NCBI RefSeq assembly: GCF_013294065.1
Contig: NZ_JABSNM010000002.1
Location: 310,001 to 374,000, forward strand
Reading direction: 5' to 3'
Length of the DNA stretch: 64,000 nt
Source: Sphaerotilus uruguayifluvii
Lineage (GTDB): Bacteria; Pseudomonadota; Gammaproteobacteria; Burkholderiales; Burkholderiaceae_C
Shown here: in pieces, positions 44,042 through 53,380 of the stretch
Layout of the letters: the number at the start of each line of letters is the position of its first letter
Numbering within the stretch: the stretch's first letter is position 1
Position numbers and translations under genes: made by a program
Notes under the pieces: generated by a model
Seen by the model: the letters and a program-made list of their open reading frames with translations, nothing else
Told to the model about the DNA's origin: nothing
Databases searched by the model: none

Positions 44042-47039
44042 GTTGACGTTCTCCCTTGGGATCGACGAAGACGGGCGAGACGACCTTGACCGGGGTGATG
44101 CGGCCGCCGGCCATGGCGAAGAGGCGCTGGCCCTCGCGCTGGGCGCCGCCGCGCACGACGGCCATGGCGATGGCGCGGCCGAGCTCGGGGCTGAGGTAGC
44201 TGCTGGTGACATGGCCGAGCATCGGGGTCGGCGTCTGGCTGATGTCGGTGCTCTCGAGGATCTGGGCGCCTTCGGCCAGCACGTGGGCGGGGTCCTCGGG
44301 CAGGAGGCCGACGAGCTGCTTGCGGTCGGCGCGGACGGTGTCGCTGCGCGAGAGCGAGCGCTGGCCCAGGAAGCTGTACTTCTTCTTGGTGCTCACCGCC
44401 CAGCCCATGGCCAGGTCGTGCGGGGTCATGGAGCCGTCGGTGTCCTGGCCGACGATGATGAAGCCCTTCTCGGCGCGCAGCACATGCATGCTCTCGGTGC
44501 CGTAGGGGGTGATGTCGAAGTCGGCGCCGGCTTCCATCACGGCTTCCCAGAGCGCCTGGCCGTAGCCGGACTCGACGTTGAGCTCGTAGCTCACCTCGCC
44601 CGAGAAGCTGATGCGGAAGACCCGGCAGGGCAGGCCGGCGACGGTGCCGGCGCGCCAGTCCATGAACTTGAACTTCTCCGGCGAGAGATCGATATCCTTG
44701 CACAGGCGGGCGAGCACCTGGCGGGACTTCGGGCCGACGAGGGCCACGGTGGACCAGTGGTCGGTGACCGAGCTCATCCAGACCCGCAGCTCGGGCCACT
44801 CGGTCTGGTGCCAGCGCTCCAGCCAGTTGAGCACCTTGGCCGCACCGCCGGTGGTGGTGGTCATGTAGAACTGCTGGTCGTGGATGCAGGCGGTGACGCC
44901 GTCGTCCATGACCATGCCGTTCTCGTCGAGCATCAGGCCGTAGCGGCACTTGCCCGGCGCCAGCTGGCTCCAGGCGTTGGAGTAGACGCGGTTGAGGAAC
45001 TCGCGCGCGTCGGGGCCGTCGATCTGGATCTTGCCCAGCGTGGAGGCGTCCATGACGGCCACGCCGGAGCGGGCGGCGCGGCACTCGCGGGCCACCGCGG
45101 CGTGCATGTCCTCGCCCTTCTTCGGGAAGTACCAGGGGCGCATCCAGTTGCCCACCGGCTCCAGCTCGGCGTGGCGGGCCAGGTGGCTGGCGTGGATGGC
45201 GGTGGTGCGCACCGGGTCGAAGGTCTCGCCCTCCATCGTGCCGGCCAGCGCGCCGAGGCTCACCGGGGTGTAGGCGGGGCGGTAGGTGGTGGTGCTGACC
45301 TCGGACACCGGGCGCTTGAGGGCCCGCGCGGCGATGACGAAGCCGTTGACGTTGGACAGCTTGCCCTGGTCGGTGCCGAAGCCCAGGGCGGTGAAGCGCT
45401 TGACGTGCTCGATGTGCTGCCAGTTCTCGCGGATGGACAGCTCGATGTCGGCGGCCGTGACGTCGTTCTGGTAGTCGACGAAGGCCTTGGCGCCGGTGCC
45501 CTCGGGGCGGCCGTCGGGCACGCGGAACATCGGGCGCGCCCCCTGGCGCGGGGCGCTGCGGCACACCGGCTCGGCCAGCAGCGCCGGCGCCCCCAGCGTG
45601 CGCAGCACCTGCTGCATCGCCTCGGTGGTCTGGGCGAGGCAGTCCTGCAGCTCGAAGGCCCCGGTGACGGCGCCGACGCAGGCCACGCCCTCGCGGCCCT
45701 GGCGCGGCGCGACGAAGGCGGCGACCCGCTCGTCCCAGGTCGGGCGGCGGCCGTCGTGGCAGAACAGGTGCACGGTGGGCGACAGGCCCCCGGAGCTGAG
45801 CAGCGCGTCGCAGCGGATCGTCGGACCCGAGCCGACCACCTCGTCGCGGTCGGGATGCAGCTTGACCAGGCGGGCGGCCTTGACCTGGCTGCGTCCGCGC
45901 GCCTCGGCCACCGCGAAGCCCTGGTGCACGGTGATGCCGGCGTCCAGGCGCCGGGCGAAGCCGTTGGCCCGCGGATCGACCACATGGACCTTGGCGCCGG
46001 CGGCGGCCAGGCCGTTGGCCGCGTCGTAGATCAGGTCGCTGGTGCCGGTGACGACCACCGTGTCGCCCACGCGCACGCCGTAGCGGCGCAGGAAGGTCTG
46101 GCCGGCCGAGACCGTCATCACGCCGGGCAGGTCGTTGTTGCCGAAGACCAGCGGGCGCTCGATGGCGCCGGTGGCCAGCACGACGTGGCGGGCGCGGATC
46201 TTGTGCTGCCGCTGGCGCGGCAGGTGCGCCTCGCGGGCACCGATCGGCAGGTGGTCCTGCATCAGCTCGACCGCCAGCACCAGGTTGTCCTGGTAGAGGC
46301 CGAAGGCGGTGGTGCGGCTCAGGCAGGTGACATGAGGCATCGCCGCCAGCTCGGCCAGCGTCGCGGCCAGGAAGGCGTCGCGGTCACGGCCGTCGATGTT
46401 CGCACCCGGCTCCGACAGCAGCCAGCCGCCCAGCTCGCACTGCTCGTCGACCAGGATCGTCTTCAGCCCGGCGCGACCGGCCTGCAGCGCCGCCAGCAGG
46501 CCCGCCGCGCCGCCACCCACCACCATCACGTCGACATGGTGGTGGAGGTGGTCGTAGTGCTCCGGATCGGGCTCGACCGGCGCGCTGCCGAAGCCGGCGA
46601 ACTTGCGGATCACCGCCTCGTAGGCCGGCCAGAAGCTGCGCGGCCACTTGAAGGTCTTGCTGTAGAAGCCCGCCGGCATGAAGCGCGAGGCGCTGCCGAT
46701 GACGGCCTTCAGATCGAAGTCCAGCGACGGCCAGCCCGAGGTCGAGCCCGCCTTCAGGCCCTCGTACAGCTCGGCCTGCGTGGCCTTGATGTTGGGCACC
46801 GTGTGCGCGCCTTCCTCCATCTGCACCAGCGCGTTGGGCTCCTCGGGCCCGGCGCCGATCAGCCCGCGCGGGCGGCCGTACTTGAAGCTGCGCGCCAGGC
46901 GCAGCTTGCCCGAGGCCAGCAGCGCCGAGGCCAGCGTGTCGCCGGCGAAGCCCGAGAGCAGCTCGCCGTCGAACTGGAAGCGGACCGGCCGGCGGCGGTC
47001 GATGCGGGTGCCGGCGATGTCGACGCGACGGGCGGTCAT
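44034..47039 (-). CDS. soxA: Sarcosine oxidase alpha subunit
   Basis: 1001 residues, of normal SoxA length. The N-terminal region has the 2Fe-2S-ferredoxin-like fold (RPVRFQFDGELLSGFAGDTLASALLASG). A dinucleotide-binding motif follows (VDVMVVGGGAAGLLAALQAGRAG, about 170-192). The C-terminal half is a T-protein/GcvT-like folate domain (GVAVMDASTLGKIQIDGPDAREFLNRVYSN). The complex oxidatively demethylates sarcosine to glycine; with THF the methyl carbon leaves as methylene-THF, otherwise as formaldehyde. It overlaps soxD by four bases. Confidence 0.95.
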   Translation of the reverse strand: MTARRVDIAGTRIDRRRPVRFQFDGELLSGFAGDTLASALLASGKLRLARSFKYGRPRGLIGAGPEEPNALVQMEEGAHTVPNIKATQAELYEGLKAGSTSGWPSLDFDLKAVIGSASRFMPAGFYSKTFKWPRSFWPAYEAVIRKFAGFGSAPVEPDPEHYDHLHHHVDVMVVGGGAAGLLAALQAGRAGLKTILVDEQCELGGWLLSEPGANIDGRDRDAFLAATLAELAAMPHVTCLSRTTAFGLYQDNLVLAVELMQDHLPIGAREAHLPRQRQHKIRARHVVLATGAIERPLVFGNNDLPGVMTVSAGQTFLRRYGVRVGDTVVVTGTSDLIYDAANGLAAAGAKVHVVDPRANGFARRLDAGITVHQGFAVAEARGRSQVKAARLVKLHPDRDEVVGSGPTIRCDALLSSGGLSPTVHLFCHDGRRPTWDERVAAFVAPRQGREGVACVGAVTGAFELQDCLAQTTEAMQQVLRTLGAPALLAEPVCRSAPRQGARPMFRVPDGRPEGTGAKAFVDYQNDVTAADIELSIRENWQHIEHVKRFTALGFGTDQGKLSNVNGFVIAARALKRPVSEVSTTTYRPAYTPVSLGALAGTMEGETFDPVRTTAIHASHLARHAELEPVGNWMRPWYFPKKGEDMHAAVARECRAARSGVAVMDASTLGKIQIDGPDAREFLNRVYSNAWSQLAPGKCRYGLMLDENGMVMDDGVTACIHDQQFYMTTTTGGAAKVLNWLERWHQTEWPELRVWMSSVTDHWSTVALVGPKSRQVLARLCKDIDLSPEKFKFMDWRAGTVAGLPCRVFRISFSGEVSYELNVESGYGQALWEAVMEAGADFDITPYGTESMHVLRAEKGFIIVGQDTDGSMTPHDLAMGWAVSTKKKYSFLGQRSLSRSDTVRADRKQLVGLLPEDPAHVLAEGAQILESTDISQTPTPMLGHVTSSYLSPELGRAIAMAVVRGGAQREGQRLFAMAGGRITPVKVVSPVFVDPKGERQHA

Positions 47040-47353
47040 GCGTGTTCTCCCAGGCCCTGGGCCTTCACTTCCGCCTCGAACAGCGGCTTGCCCTCGGCCA
47101 GCGTCCAGCTGCCCGAGATCTCGTAGGTCGCGGTGTTGCGGCGTACCGCGAACACCTTGCGGCAGGCGGCCGCGTGCTGCCACTGCTCCCAGAACCAGCC
47201 CTTGGTGTTGGTGCGCATGAACAGGTAGTCGCCCCAGGTCGCGTCGTCGACCTCGGCGGGGTTCTCGGGGCGGGCGATGTAGGCCTCGCCGGCGTAGCTG
47301 AACTCCTCCTCGTCACGGAGTTCGTCGCAGTGCGGACAGTGCAGTCGAAGCAT
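47036..47353 (-). CDS. soxD: Sarcosine oxidase delta subunit
   Basis: 105 residues. The zinc-binding start CPHCDELRDEEEFSYAGEA and the block TWGDYLFMRTNTKGWFWEQWQHAAACRKVF with FAVRRNT are diagnostic of SoxD. The four cysteine/histidine ligands are near residues 6, 9, 60 and 64. It lies 26 nt after soxB and overlaps the soxA start (ATGA). Confidence 0.93.
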   Translation of the reverse strand: MLRLHCPHCDELRDEEEFSYAGEAYIARPENPAEVDDATWGDYLFMRTNTKGWFWEQWQHAAACRKVFAVRRNTATYEISGSWTLAEGKPLFEAEVKAQGLGEHA

Positions 47354-47379
47354 GGCAGTCAAGTCCTGAGAAAGGCGGG

Positions 47380-48636
47380 TCAGTGCGCCACGGCCGCGGC
47401 GCCGTGCTCGTCGATCAGGTGGCCGCTGTGGAAGCGGTCGATCGAGAAGGCCTCGTTGAGCGGGTGCGGCCGGTCGTGGGCGATGGTGTGCGCGAACACG
47501 TTGCCCGAGCCCGGCGTCGCCTTGAAGCCCCCGGTGCCCCAGCCGCAGTTGAAGTACAGCCCCTGCACCTTCGTCTTGCTGATGATCGGGCAGGCGTCGG
47601 GCGAGACGTCCACGATGCCGCCCCACTGCCGGTTCATGCGCACCCGCGAGAACTGCGGGAACAGCTCGATGATGGCCGCCGCCGTGTGGTCGATGACATG
47701 CGGGCTGCCGCGCTGGCCGTAGCCCAGGTAGCCGTCGATGCCCGCGCCGATCACCAGCTCGCCCTTGTCCGACTGGCTCAAGTACCCGTGCACCGCGTTG
47801 CTCATGATCACGGTGTCGATCACCCGCTGCATCGACTCGCTCACGAAGGCCTGCAGCGGGTGGCTCTCGATCGGCAGCCGGATCCCGGCCATGCGCGCCA
47901 GCACCGACGAGTGGCCCGCGGCCACGCAGCCCACCCGGCCCGCCTTCACGTAGCCCTGGCTGGTCTGCACGCCCTGCACCCGCCCGCCCTGGATGTCCAG
48001 GCCGGTCACCTCGCAGTTCTCGATCAGGTCCACGCCCAGCCGGCTGGCGGCCCGCGCGAAGCCCCGCGCCACCGCGTCATGGTGCGCGATGCCCGCCCGC
48101 GGCTGCCAGCTCGCGCCCAGCACCGGGTAGCGGCTGCGCCGGCTGCAGTCGAGCTGCGGAATCTTCGCCGCCACCTCGTCGCGCGTCAGCACATGCGCGT
48201 CCACCCCCTGCAGCCGGTTGGCGTTGACCCGGCGCTCGATGTCGCGCATGTCCTGCAGCGTGTGCCCCAGGTTGAACACCCCGCGCTGGCTGAACATCAC
48301 GTTGAAGTTGAGGTCCTCGGTGAGGCCCTCCCACAGCTTCATGCCGTGCTCGTACAGCAGCGCCGCCTCGTCCCACAGGTAGTTCGAGCGCACGATGGTG
48401 GTGTTGCGCGCGGTGTTGCCGCCGCCCAGGTAGCCCTTCTCCAGCACCGCGATGCGGCCCACCTTGTGGTTCTTCGCGAGGTAGTAGGCGGTGGCCAGGC
48501 CGTGCCCGCCCCCGCCGATGATGACCACGTCGTAGCTGGACTGCAGCGGCCGGCGCGTCCACGCCGGCTCCCACGTCCTGTGGTGGCTCAGGCCGTTCTT
48601 GAAAAGGCTCCACCATGAATAGGTCTGGCCTGACAT
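47380..48636 (-). CDS. soxB: Sarcosine oxidase beta subunit
   Basis: 418 residues from the ATG at 48636, which has GGAG about 9 nt upstream; earlier in-frame ATGs lie in the promoter region. It is a D-amino-acid-oxidase-like flavoprotein: [22 protein letters not shown], then [21 protein letters not shown]. The C-terminal block [15 protein letters not shown] is typical of SoxB. It carries covalently bound FMN and the sarcosine site. It is the first gene of soxBDAG. Its promoter region has the shared dyad plus box at 48668-48733. Confidence 0.95.
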   Translation of the reverse strand: MSGQTYSWWSLFKNGLSHHRTWEPAWTRRPLQSSYDVVIIGGGGHGLATAYYLAKNHKVGRIAVLEKGYLGGGNTARNTTIVRSNYLWDEAALLYEHGMKLWEGLTEDLNFNVMFSQRGVFNLGHTLQDMRDIERRVNANRLQGVDAHVLTRDEVAAKIPQLDCSRRSRYPVLGASWQPRAGIAHHDAVARGFARAASRLGVDLIENCEVTGLDIQGGRVQGVQTSQGYVKAGRVGCVAAGHSSVLARMAGIRLPIESHPLQAFVSESMQRVIDTVIMSNAVHGYLSQSDKGELVIGAGIDGYLGYGQRGSPHVIDHTAAAIIELFPQFSRVRMNRQWGGIVDVSPDACPIISKTKVQGLYFNCGWGTGGFKATPGSGNVFAHTIAHDRPHPLNEAFSIDRFHSGHLIDEHGAAAVAH

Positions 48637-48667
48637 TTGTCTGGACTCCTGGCTGATCGGGATGGGT

Positions 48668-48677
48668 CCATTCTTCG
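48668..48677 (-). promoter_or_regulatory. soxB promoter box
   Basis: On the minus strand this reads CGAAGAATGG, with AAGAAT as a plausible -10 hexamer. It starts about 32 nt before the soxB ATG and matches the glyA leader over a longer block (19 of 22). It is exactly 40 nt from the dyad at 48718-48733. Confidence 0.5.
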
Positions 48678-48717
48678 TGTCCGACCCCGGGCGCGATTGC
48701 CGCATCGCGACACCCTC

Positions 48718-48733
48718 TTGTCGGATCACGACA
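48718..48733 (-). promoter_or_regulatory. Operator-like dyad upstream of soxB
   Basis: TTGTCGG-N4-CGACA, one base from the choX and purU sites. It lies 81 nt upstream of the soxB start, just past the stop of the GlxA-type regulator gene. The overlapping inverted repeat CGACA-N6-TGTCG (48708-48723) adds symmetry. Confidence 0.55.
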
Positions 48734-48736
48734 GGC

Positions 48737-49825
48737 TCAAGTCGTGGGCAGGGCCAGCGGATCGCTCATCGCCAGCGCGTCGACCTTGCCGCGGCGCAGC
48801 GCGCTGGCCGGGTAGCCGAAGACCTCGCGGAAGCGCCGCGAGAAGCCGGCGCTGTCGCCGAAGCCGCACTCCAGCGCGATCTGCGACAGCGGCAGCCGGG
48901 TGTGCTGCGTCATCCAGTGCGCATGGCGCAGCCGCAGCCGCACCGAGAACTCGTGCGGCCCCAGGCCGATGGCCTGGCGGAAGCAGCGCTCGAGGTGGCG
49001 CAGGCTCATGCTGACGCTCTGCGCCACCTCCTGCAGCGGCATCGGGCTGGCGAGGTTCTGCTCCATCAGCCAGATCGCCTGGCGCACGCGCGGGTCGTCG
49101 GTGCGCTCGGCGAAGCTGGGCTGGGGCTGGGGCGTGCGCGCCGGCAGCGCCCCCTCCTCGAGCAGGATGCGCAGCGCCTTCGACGCGGCCGCGCGTCCGC
49201 AGTGGCGCTCGATCAGCCAGGCCGCCAGGTGCACGACGCTGGTGCCGCCGGCGCAGGTCAGGCGGTCGCGGTCGACCACGAACATCTCGTGCGACTCGGC
49301 GCGCAGGCCGGGGAACTCGCGCAGGAAGTCCTGATGGTGGAACCAGCTCACGCAGACGCGCCGCCCCTGCATCAGCCCGGCGCGCGCCAGCACGAAGGAG
49401 CCGGTGCACAGCCCGACCAGCGGCACCGCGCAGGCGGCGGCCCGGCGCAGGAAGTCCTGCAGCGCCGGGCTCAGCCGGCGCGTGCCCGGCAGCAGCCCGC
49501 CGACGACCACCAGATAGTCGAAGCCGGCGGGATCGCGGAAGCGCTCGGTCGGCATCAGCTCGATGCCGTTGCTGGCGGCCACCGGGCGCAGCTCCTCGGC
49601 CAGCACGCTCCAGCGGCAGTGCAGCGGGCGGCTGCGGTCGCCCTCGTCGGCGGCCAGGCGCAGCGCGTCGACGAAGCCGGAGAAGGCCACCATCGTGAAG
49701 CCGGGCATCAGCACGAAGCCGACGCTCAGCGGTCGTGGATCGCGCGGGGGCGTCGGCGCCGCTTCGCCGCTCAGGGCGTCGGCGCGCCCTTCAGCACTCG
49801 ACGATGTTGACCGCCAGTCCGCCAC
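48737..49825 (-). CDS. GlxA/AraC-family regulator in the purU-sdaA-sox region
   Basis: 362 residues from a GTG at 49825, which has AAGGAG 7 nt upstream and overlaps the sdaA 3' end by 35 nt; an ATG at 49903 lies deeper inside sdaA and lacks such a site. The N-terminal DJ-1/PfpI-like domain contains [24 protein letters not shown] and [14 protein letters not shown]. The C-terminal AraC domain contains [24 protein letters not shown] and [25 protein letters not shown]. It sits between sdaA and soxB, like SouR-type sarcosine regulators of Pseudomonas, so control of sox and serine/glycine genes is likely. It is a clear second member beside the gbdR-like gene. Confidence 0.82.
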   Translation of the reverse strand: MADWRSTSSSAEGRADALSGEAAPTPPRDPRPLSVGFVLMPGFTMVAFSGFVDALRLAADEGDRSRPLHCRWSVLAEELRPVAASNGIELMPTERFRDPAGFDYLVVVGGLLPGTRRLSPALQDFLRRAAACAVPLVGLCTGSFVLARAGLMQGRRVCVSWFHHQDFLREFPGLRAESHEMFVVDRDRLTCAGGTSVVHLAAWLIERHCGRAAASKALRILLEEGALPARTPQPQPSFAERTDDPRVRQAIWLMEQNLASPMPLQEVAQSVSMSLRHLERCFRQAIGLGPHEFSVRLRLRHAHWMTQHTRLPLSQIALECGFGDSAGFSRRFREVFGYPASALRRGKVDALAMSDPLALPTT

Positions 49826-51167
49826 GGGCCGTCTCCTTGTACTTGGTGAGCATGTCGGCGCCGGTCTCGCGCATGGTCTTGATGACCTTGTCGAGGCTGA
49901 CATGGTGGTTGCCGTCGCCCCGCAGCGCCATGCGCGCGGCGTTGATCGCCTTGACCGAGGCGATGGCGTTGCGCTCGATGCACGGGATCTGCACCAGACC
50001 GCCGACGGGGTCGCAGGTCAGGCCCAGGTGGTGCTCCATGCCGATCTCGGCGGCGTTCTCGACCTGCTCGGGGCTGCCGCCCATCACCGCGCACAGGGCC
50101 CCGGCCGCCATGGAGCACGCCACGCCGACCTCGCCCTGGCAGCCGACCTCGGCGCCGCTGATGCTGGCGTTCTCCTTGTAGAGGATGCCGATCGCCGCGG
50201 CGGTGAGCAGGAAGTCGGCGACGCCGGCACGGCTGGCGCCGGGCACGAAGCGCGTGTAGTAGTGCAGCACCGCCGGCACGATGCCGGCCGCGCCGTTGGT
50301 GGGCGCGGTGACGACGCGGCCGCCGGCGGCGTTCTCCTCGTTGACCGCCATGGCGTAGAGGTTGACCCAGTCCATGACCAGCAGCGGGTCACCCACCGCG
50401 GCCTCGGCGCGAGAGAGCAGGTGGCGGTGCAGGTCGGGCGCGCGGCGTTTGACCTTGAAGCCGCCGGGCAGCACGCCCTCGGTGCGGCAGCCGCGCGCCA
50501 CGCAGTCCTGCATCACCTGCCAGATGCGCGCCAGCCCCGCGTCGATCTCGGCGTCGTCGCGCCAGAAGCGCTCGTTGGCGCGCATCAGCTCGGCGATGCT
50601 GCAGCGGTGGCGGCGGGTCTGCTCCAGCAGCTCCTCGCCGGTGCGGAACGGGCGCGGCAGCGCGGGGCGGTCGGCGACCAGCGCCGGCTCGCCGCCCTCG
50701 TGGCTGACGACGAAGCCGCCGCCCACCGAGTAGTACTCGCGCCGGTCCAGCTCCAGACCCTCGGCATCGAAGGCGACGCAGCCCATGCCGTTGGCGTGGA
50801 AGGGCAGCGCGCGGCGCTTGTGCAGCACCAGGTCGCGCCGCTCGTCGAAGGCGATCTCGTGGCGGCCGTCCAGGCGCAGCCGCCCGCTCAGGCGCACCTG
50901 CTCGAGCAGGCCCGGAACCGCGTCGACATCGACCGTGTCGGGCGCATGGCCCTGCAGGCCGAGCACGACCGCCTTGTCCGAGCCGTGGCCGCGGCCGGTG
51001 GCGCCCAGCGAGCCGTAGAGCTGCACCTCGACGCGCGCCACGCGCGCCAGCAGCCCGGCCGCGTCGAGCCGCTGCACGAACATCCGCGCGGCCTTCATCG
51101 GCCCCACCGTGTGCGAGCTCGACGGCCCGATGCCGATCTTGAACAGGTCGAAGACGCTGATGGTCAT
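49791..51167 (-). CDS. sdaA: L-serine ammonia-lyase (iron-sulfur type)
   Basis: 458 residues, single-chain SdaA length. The N-terminal beta domain starts [24 protein letters not shown]. The catalytic alpha domain has [24 protein letters not shown] and [18 protein letters not shown], which hold the [4Fe-4S] cysteines. It converts serine to pyruvate and ammonia, completing the route from glycine made by SoxBDAG via GlyA. It follows purU by 13 nt and overlaps the GlxA-type regulator gene. Confidence 0.94.
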   Translation of the reverse strand: MTISVFDLFKIGIGPSSSHTVGPMKAARMFVQRLDAAGLLARVARVEVQLYGSLGATGRGHGSDKAVVLGLQGHAPDTVDVDAVPGLLEQVRLSGRLRLDGRHEIAFDERRDLVLHKRRALPFHANGMGCVAFDAEGLELDRREYYSVGGGFVVSHEGGEPALVADRPALPRPFRTGEELLEQTRRHRCSIAELMRANERFWRDDAEIDAGLARIWQVMQDCVARGCRTEGVLPGGFKVKRRAPDLHRHLLSRAEAAVGDPLLVMDWVNLYAMAVNEENAAGGRVVTAPTNGAAGIVPAVLHYYTRFVPGASRAGVADFLLTAAAIGILYKENASISGAEVGCQGEVGVACSMAAGALCAVMGGSPEQVENAAEIGMEHHLGLTCDPVGGLVQIPCIERNAIASVKAINAARMALRGDGNHHVSLDKVIKTMRETGADMLTKYKETARGGLAVNIVEC

Positions 51168-51180
51168 GGTGCCTCCGGGC

Positions 51181-52056
51181 TCAGCGCAGCACCACGGTGC
51201 GCTGGCCGTTGATGAAGACCCGGTGCTCCAGCACCTGGCGCAGCGCGCGCGACAGCACCGTCGACTCGACCTGGCGGCCCACCGCGAGCAGGTCCTCCGG
51301 ACCGTGCGCATGGTCGACCCGCTCGGTGGCCTGCTCGATGATCGGGCCCTCGTCGAGGTCGGGCGTGGCGAAGTGCGCGGTGGCGCCGATGAGCTTCACG
51401 CCGCGCTCGAAGGCCTGGTGATAGGGCCGCGCGCCCTTGAAGGCCGGCAGGAAGCCGTGGTGGATGTTGATGACCCGCCCGGCCAGGCGGGTGCACAGCG
51501 CATCCGACAGCACCTGCATGTAGCGCGCCAGCACCACCAGGTCGGCGCCGGTGTCGTGCACCAGCTCGAGCAGGCGCGCTTCCTGCGCCGCCTTGGTCTC
51601 GGGCGTGACCGGCAGGCAGTGGAAGGGCAGGCCGTGGGCCTTGGCCAGGCCGCGCAGCGTCTCGTGGTTGGAGACGACGGCGACCGGCTGCATCGGCAGC
51701 TCGCCGTGCTTCCAGCCCGCCAGCAGCTCGACCAGGCAGTGGTCGAGCCGGGAGACCATCAGCAGCACGCGCAGCGGCTGCGCCAGGTCATGCACCTGCC
51801 ACTGCAGCGCGCCGCACTGCGGCGCCAGCACGGCGAATTCCTCGCGCAGCAGCTCAAGGTCCTGTGCGCGGGCCTCGGCGCGGCGGAAGACCGCGCGCAC
51901 GAAGAAGCGCGCGGTCGGCGGGTCGTCGTAGACGGTGAACTGCTCGACATAGGCGTCTTGCCGGGCCAGGAAGGCCGCCACGGCGGCCACCTGGCCGGAG
52001 GCGCTGCGGCAGGCCAGCGTCAGCGCGTAGCGACGCGGCGAAGGGGAGTCGGTCAT
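51181..52056 (-). CDS. purU: Formyltetrahydrofolate deformylase
   Basis: 291 residues from the ATG at 52056 (GAGGTG upstream). An N-terminal ACT-like domain ([31 protein letters not shown]) precedes a formyltransferase fold with the Asn-His-Asp residues in [10 protein letters not shown] and [11 protein letters not shown]. It releases formate from 10-formyl-THF, regenerating THF when sarcosine demethylation floods the one-carbon pool. purU paralogues accompany sox operons in Pseudomonas. A dyad of the shared type lies 80 nt upstream. Confidence 0.93.
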   Translation of the reverse strand: MTDSPSPRRYALTLACRSASGQVAAVAAFLARQDAYVEQFTVYDDPPTARFFVRAVFRRAEARAQDLELLREEFAVLAPQCGALQWQVHDLAQPLRVLLMVSRLDHCLVELLAGWKHGELPMQPVAVVSNHETLRGLAKAHGLPFHCLPVTPETKAAQEARLLELVHDTGADLVVLARYMQVLSDALCTRLAGRVINIHHGFLPAFKGARPYHQAFERGVKLIGATAHFATPDLDEGPIIEQATERVDHAHGPEDLLAVGRQVESTVLSRALRQVLEHRVFINGQRTVVLR

Positions 52057-52107
52057 CTGGAGCCACCTCGGGAAGGACAGCGGACCGGCCACGCGGTCCG
52101 TCGGCCC

Positions 52108-53361
52108 TCACTGTCGGCAGTCCGGCCCTGCGGGACTTGTCCGATTCCGACACGGGGTTGCCGTGCCGCGCCCGCCGGCGAGGACCTGCACCGCCTGGCG
52201 CAGTCCGAGCTCGTGCAGCGCCTCGACCGCCAGCGTGGCGGGGGCCGTCGCCGGGTCCGGCGCGGCAGGCGCGGGGGCGAGCGGCAGCAGCGCCGGGCCC
52301 AGCGCGGCGCGCAGCCGCGACATCGGCACGCGCCGCGGCGCCTGGCCGGCCGGGCCGGGCACGCTCACGCCGACCCAGCGCCCGCGGGCGTCGAGCAGCG
52401 GCCCGCCGGGCGCCGCCGCGTCGATGCCGACGCCGAGCGCGGGCAGATCCTCGGGCGTGGCCGCCGTGCCGAGAAAGCCCGGCTGCAGCCGCGGCCAGGC
52501 GGGCTCGGTGCCGCCGTGCTCCGCGCCGTGCTCCGGCTCGGGCGCGAACAGCACCGCGTAGACCGGCCGCCCGGGAAAGGGATCGCGCTCGACCGGCTCG
52601 GGCAGCGCCTGCGCCGCCGGCGTGTCGCCCAGCGCCCGCGCCCGGGCGCGCACCGGCAGCGGCGCGTCGAGCGCGAGCAGCGCCAGGCCGAGCCCGGGCA
52701 GCCGGCGCAGCAGCCGCGCCGCGACGCTGCGGCCGCGGCCGTCGCGCACCCACAGCCGCTGCGCCGGACCGGACGACGCGCCCAGCGCCGCCAGCGGCAC
52801 CAGCACCCGGTCGGCCGCCGCGCCGAGCAGCGTGCCGTTGCCGATCCAGCGCACGTCGCGCGGCAGCGCCGCTCCGGAGCCGAAGGGCCGCAGCCGCACC
52901 GCCACCGCCTCCGGCTGCGCCAGGCTGTCGGCCGGCTGCGCCCGCATCGCCGCGATGCCGGCGTCGCCCGGAAAGCGCTGCGCCGCCTCGTCGAGCAGGC
53001 GCCGTGCCGCCTCGGGCCGTGCGCCCAGCACCAGCAGCCGGGCGTAGAGCAGCGCGCCCTCGGGCACCTCGCGGTGCGCGCCGGCGGCGTGCGCGGCATA
53101 GGTCATCGCCTGCGCCGACTCGCCGGCCTGCATCAGCGCGCGCACCAGCGCGATCTCGGCATCGGCGCGGTGGTCGAGCGCGACCGCGCGCTCGAAGCGC
53201 GGCACCGCGTCGTCCGCCCTGCCCTGCCGCAGCGCGGCCTCGCCGTCGTGCATCAGCTGCGCGCGCTCGGCAGCCTGCGCGGGCGTGAGCGCGTGCGCCG
53301 GCCCGGCGGCCGGCAGCAGCAGCGCCAGGGTCAGCGCCAAGGCTGGGGCCAGGGCCGGCAT
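52108..53361 (-). CDS. Secreted TPR protein with a degenerate trypsin-like domain
   Basis: 417 residues from the ATG at 53361, starting with a Sec signal (LALTLALLLPAAGPAHA, about 8-24). Residues about 30-150 carry TPR-like repeats (EAALRQGRADDAVPRFERAVALD, then AMTYAAHAAGAHREVPEGALLYARLLVLG). The rest resembles a trypsin-like peptidase fold: IGNGTLLGAAADRVLVPLAAL, and PGGPLLDARGRWVGVSV where an active protease has GDSGGPL. The catalytic serine is therefore absent and a non-catalytic role is likely. An in-frame ATG at 53400 would overlap the upstream nucleotidase gene. The purU dyad lies within its 3' end. Confidence 0.55.
   Translation of the reverse strand: MPALAPALALTLALLLPAAGPAHALTPAQAAERAQLMHDGEAALRQGRADDAVPRFERAVALDHRADAEIALVRALMQAGESAQAMTYAAHAAGAHREVPEGALLYARLLVLGARPEAARRLLDEAAQRFPGDAGIAAMRAQPADSLAQPEAVAVRLRPFGSGAALPRDVRWIGNGTLLGAAADRVLVPLAALGASSGPAQRLWVRDGRGRSVAARLLRRLPGLGLALLALDAPLPVRARARALGDTPAAQALPEPVERDPFPGRPVYAVLFAPEPEHGAEHGGTEPAWPRLQPGFLGTAATPEDLPALGVGIDAAAPGGPLLDARGRWVGVSVPGPAGQAPRRVPMSRLRAALGPALLPLAPAPAAPDPATAPATLAVEALHELGLRQAVQVLAGGRGTATPCRNRTSPAGPDCRQ
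52137..52152 (-). promoter_or_regulatory. Operator-like dyad upstream of purU
   Basis: TTGTCCG-N4-CGACA with the same GGACTTGTCCG flank as the choX site. It lies 80 nt upstream of the purU start, in the same orientation as the choX and soxB sites. It falls inside the 3' end of the neighbouring TPR-protein gene, so its conservation is not explained by that protein's sequence alone. Confidence 0.5.
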
Positions 53362-53380
53362 GCGGGCCGGCCGGGCCCGT

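Noticed and set aside
43971-47126. A 1051-codon open frame on the plus strand opposite soxA
   Set aside because: It is antisense to soxA and soxG, low in complexity and without motifs; a GC-bias artefact.
49791-49825. Possible frameshift or gene fusion where sdaA overlaps the GlxA-type regulator gene
   Set aside because: A GTG at 49825 with AAGGAG seven bases upstream gives a clean start, so a 35-nt overlap is sufficient.
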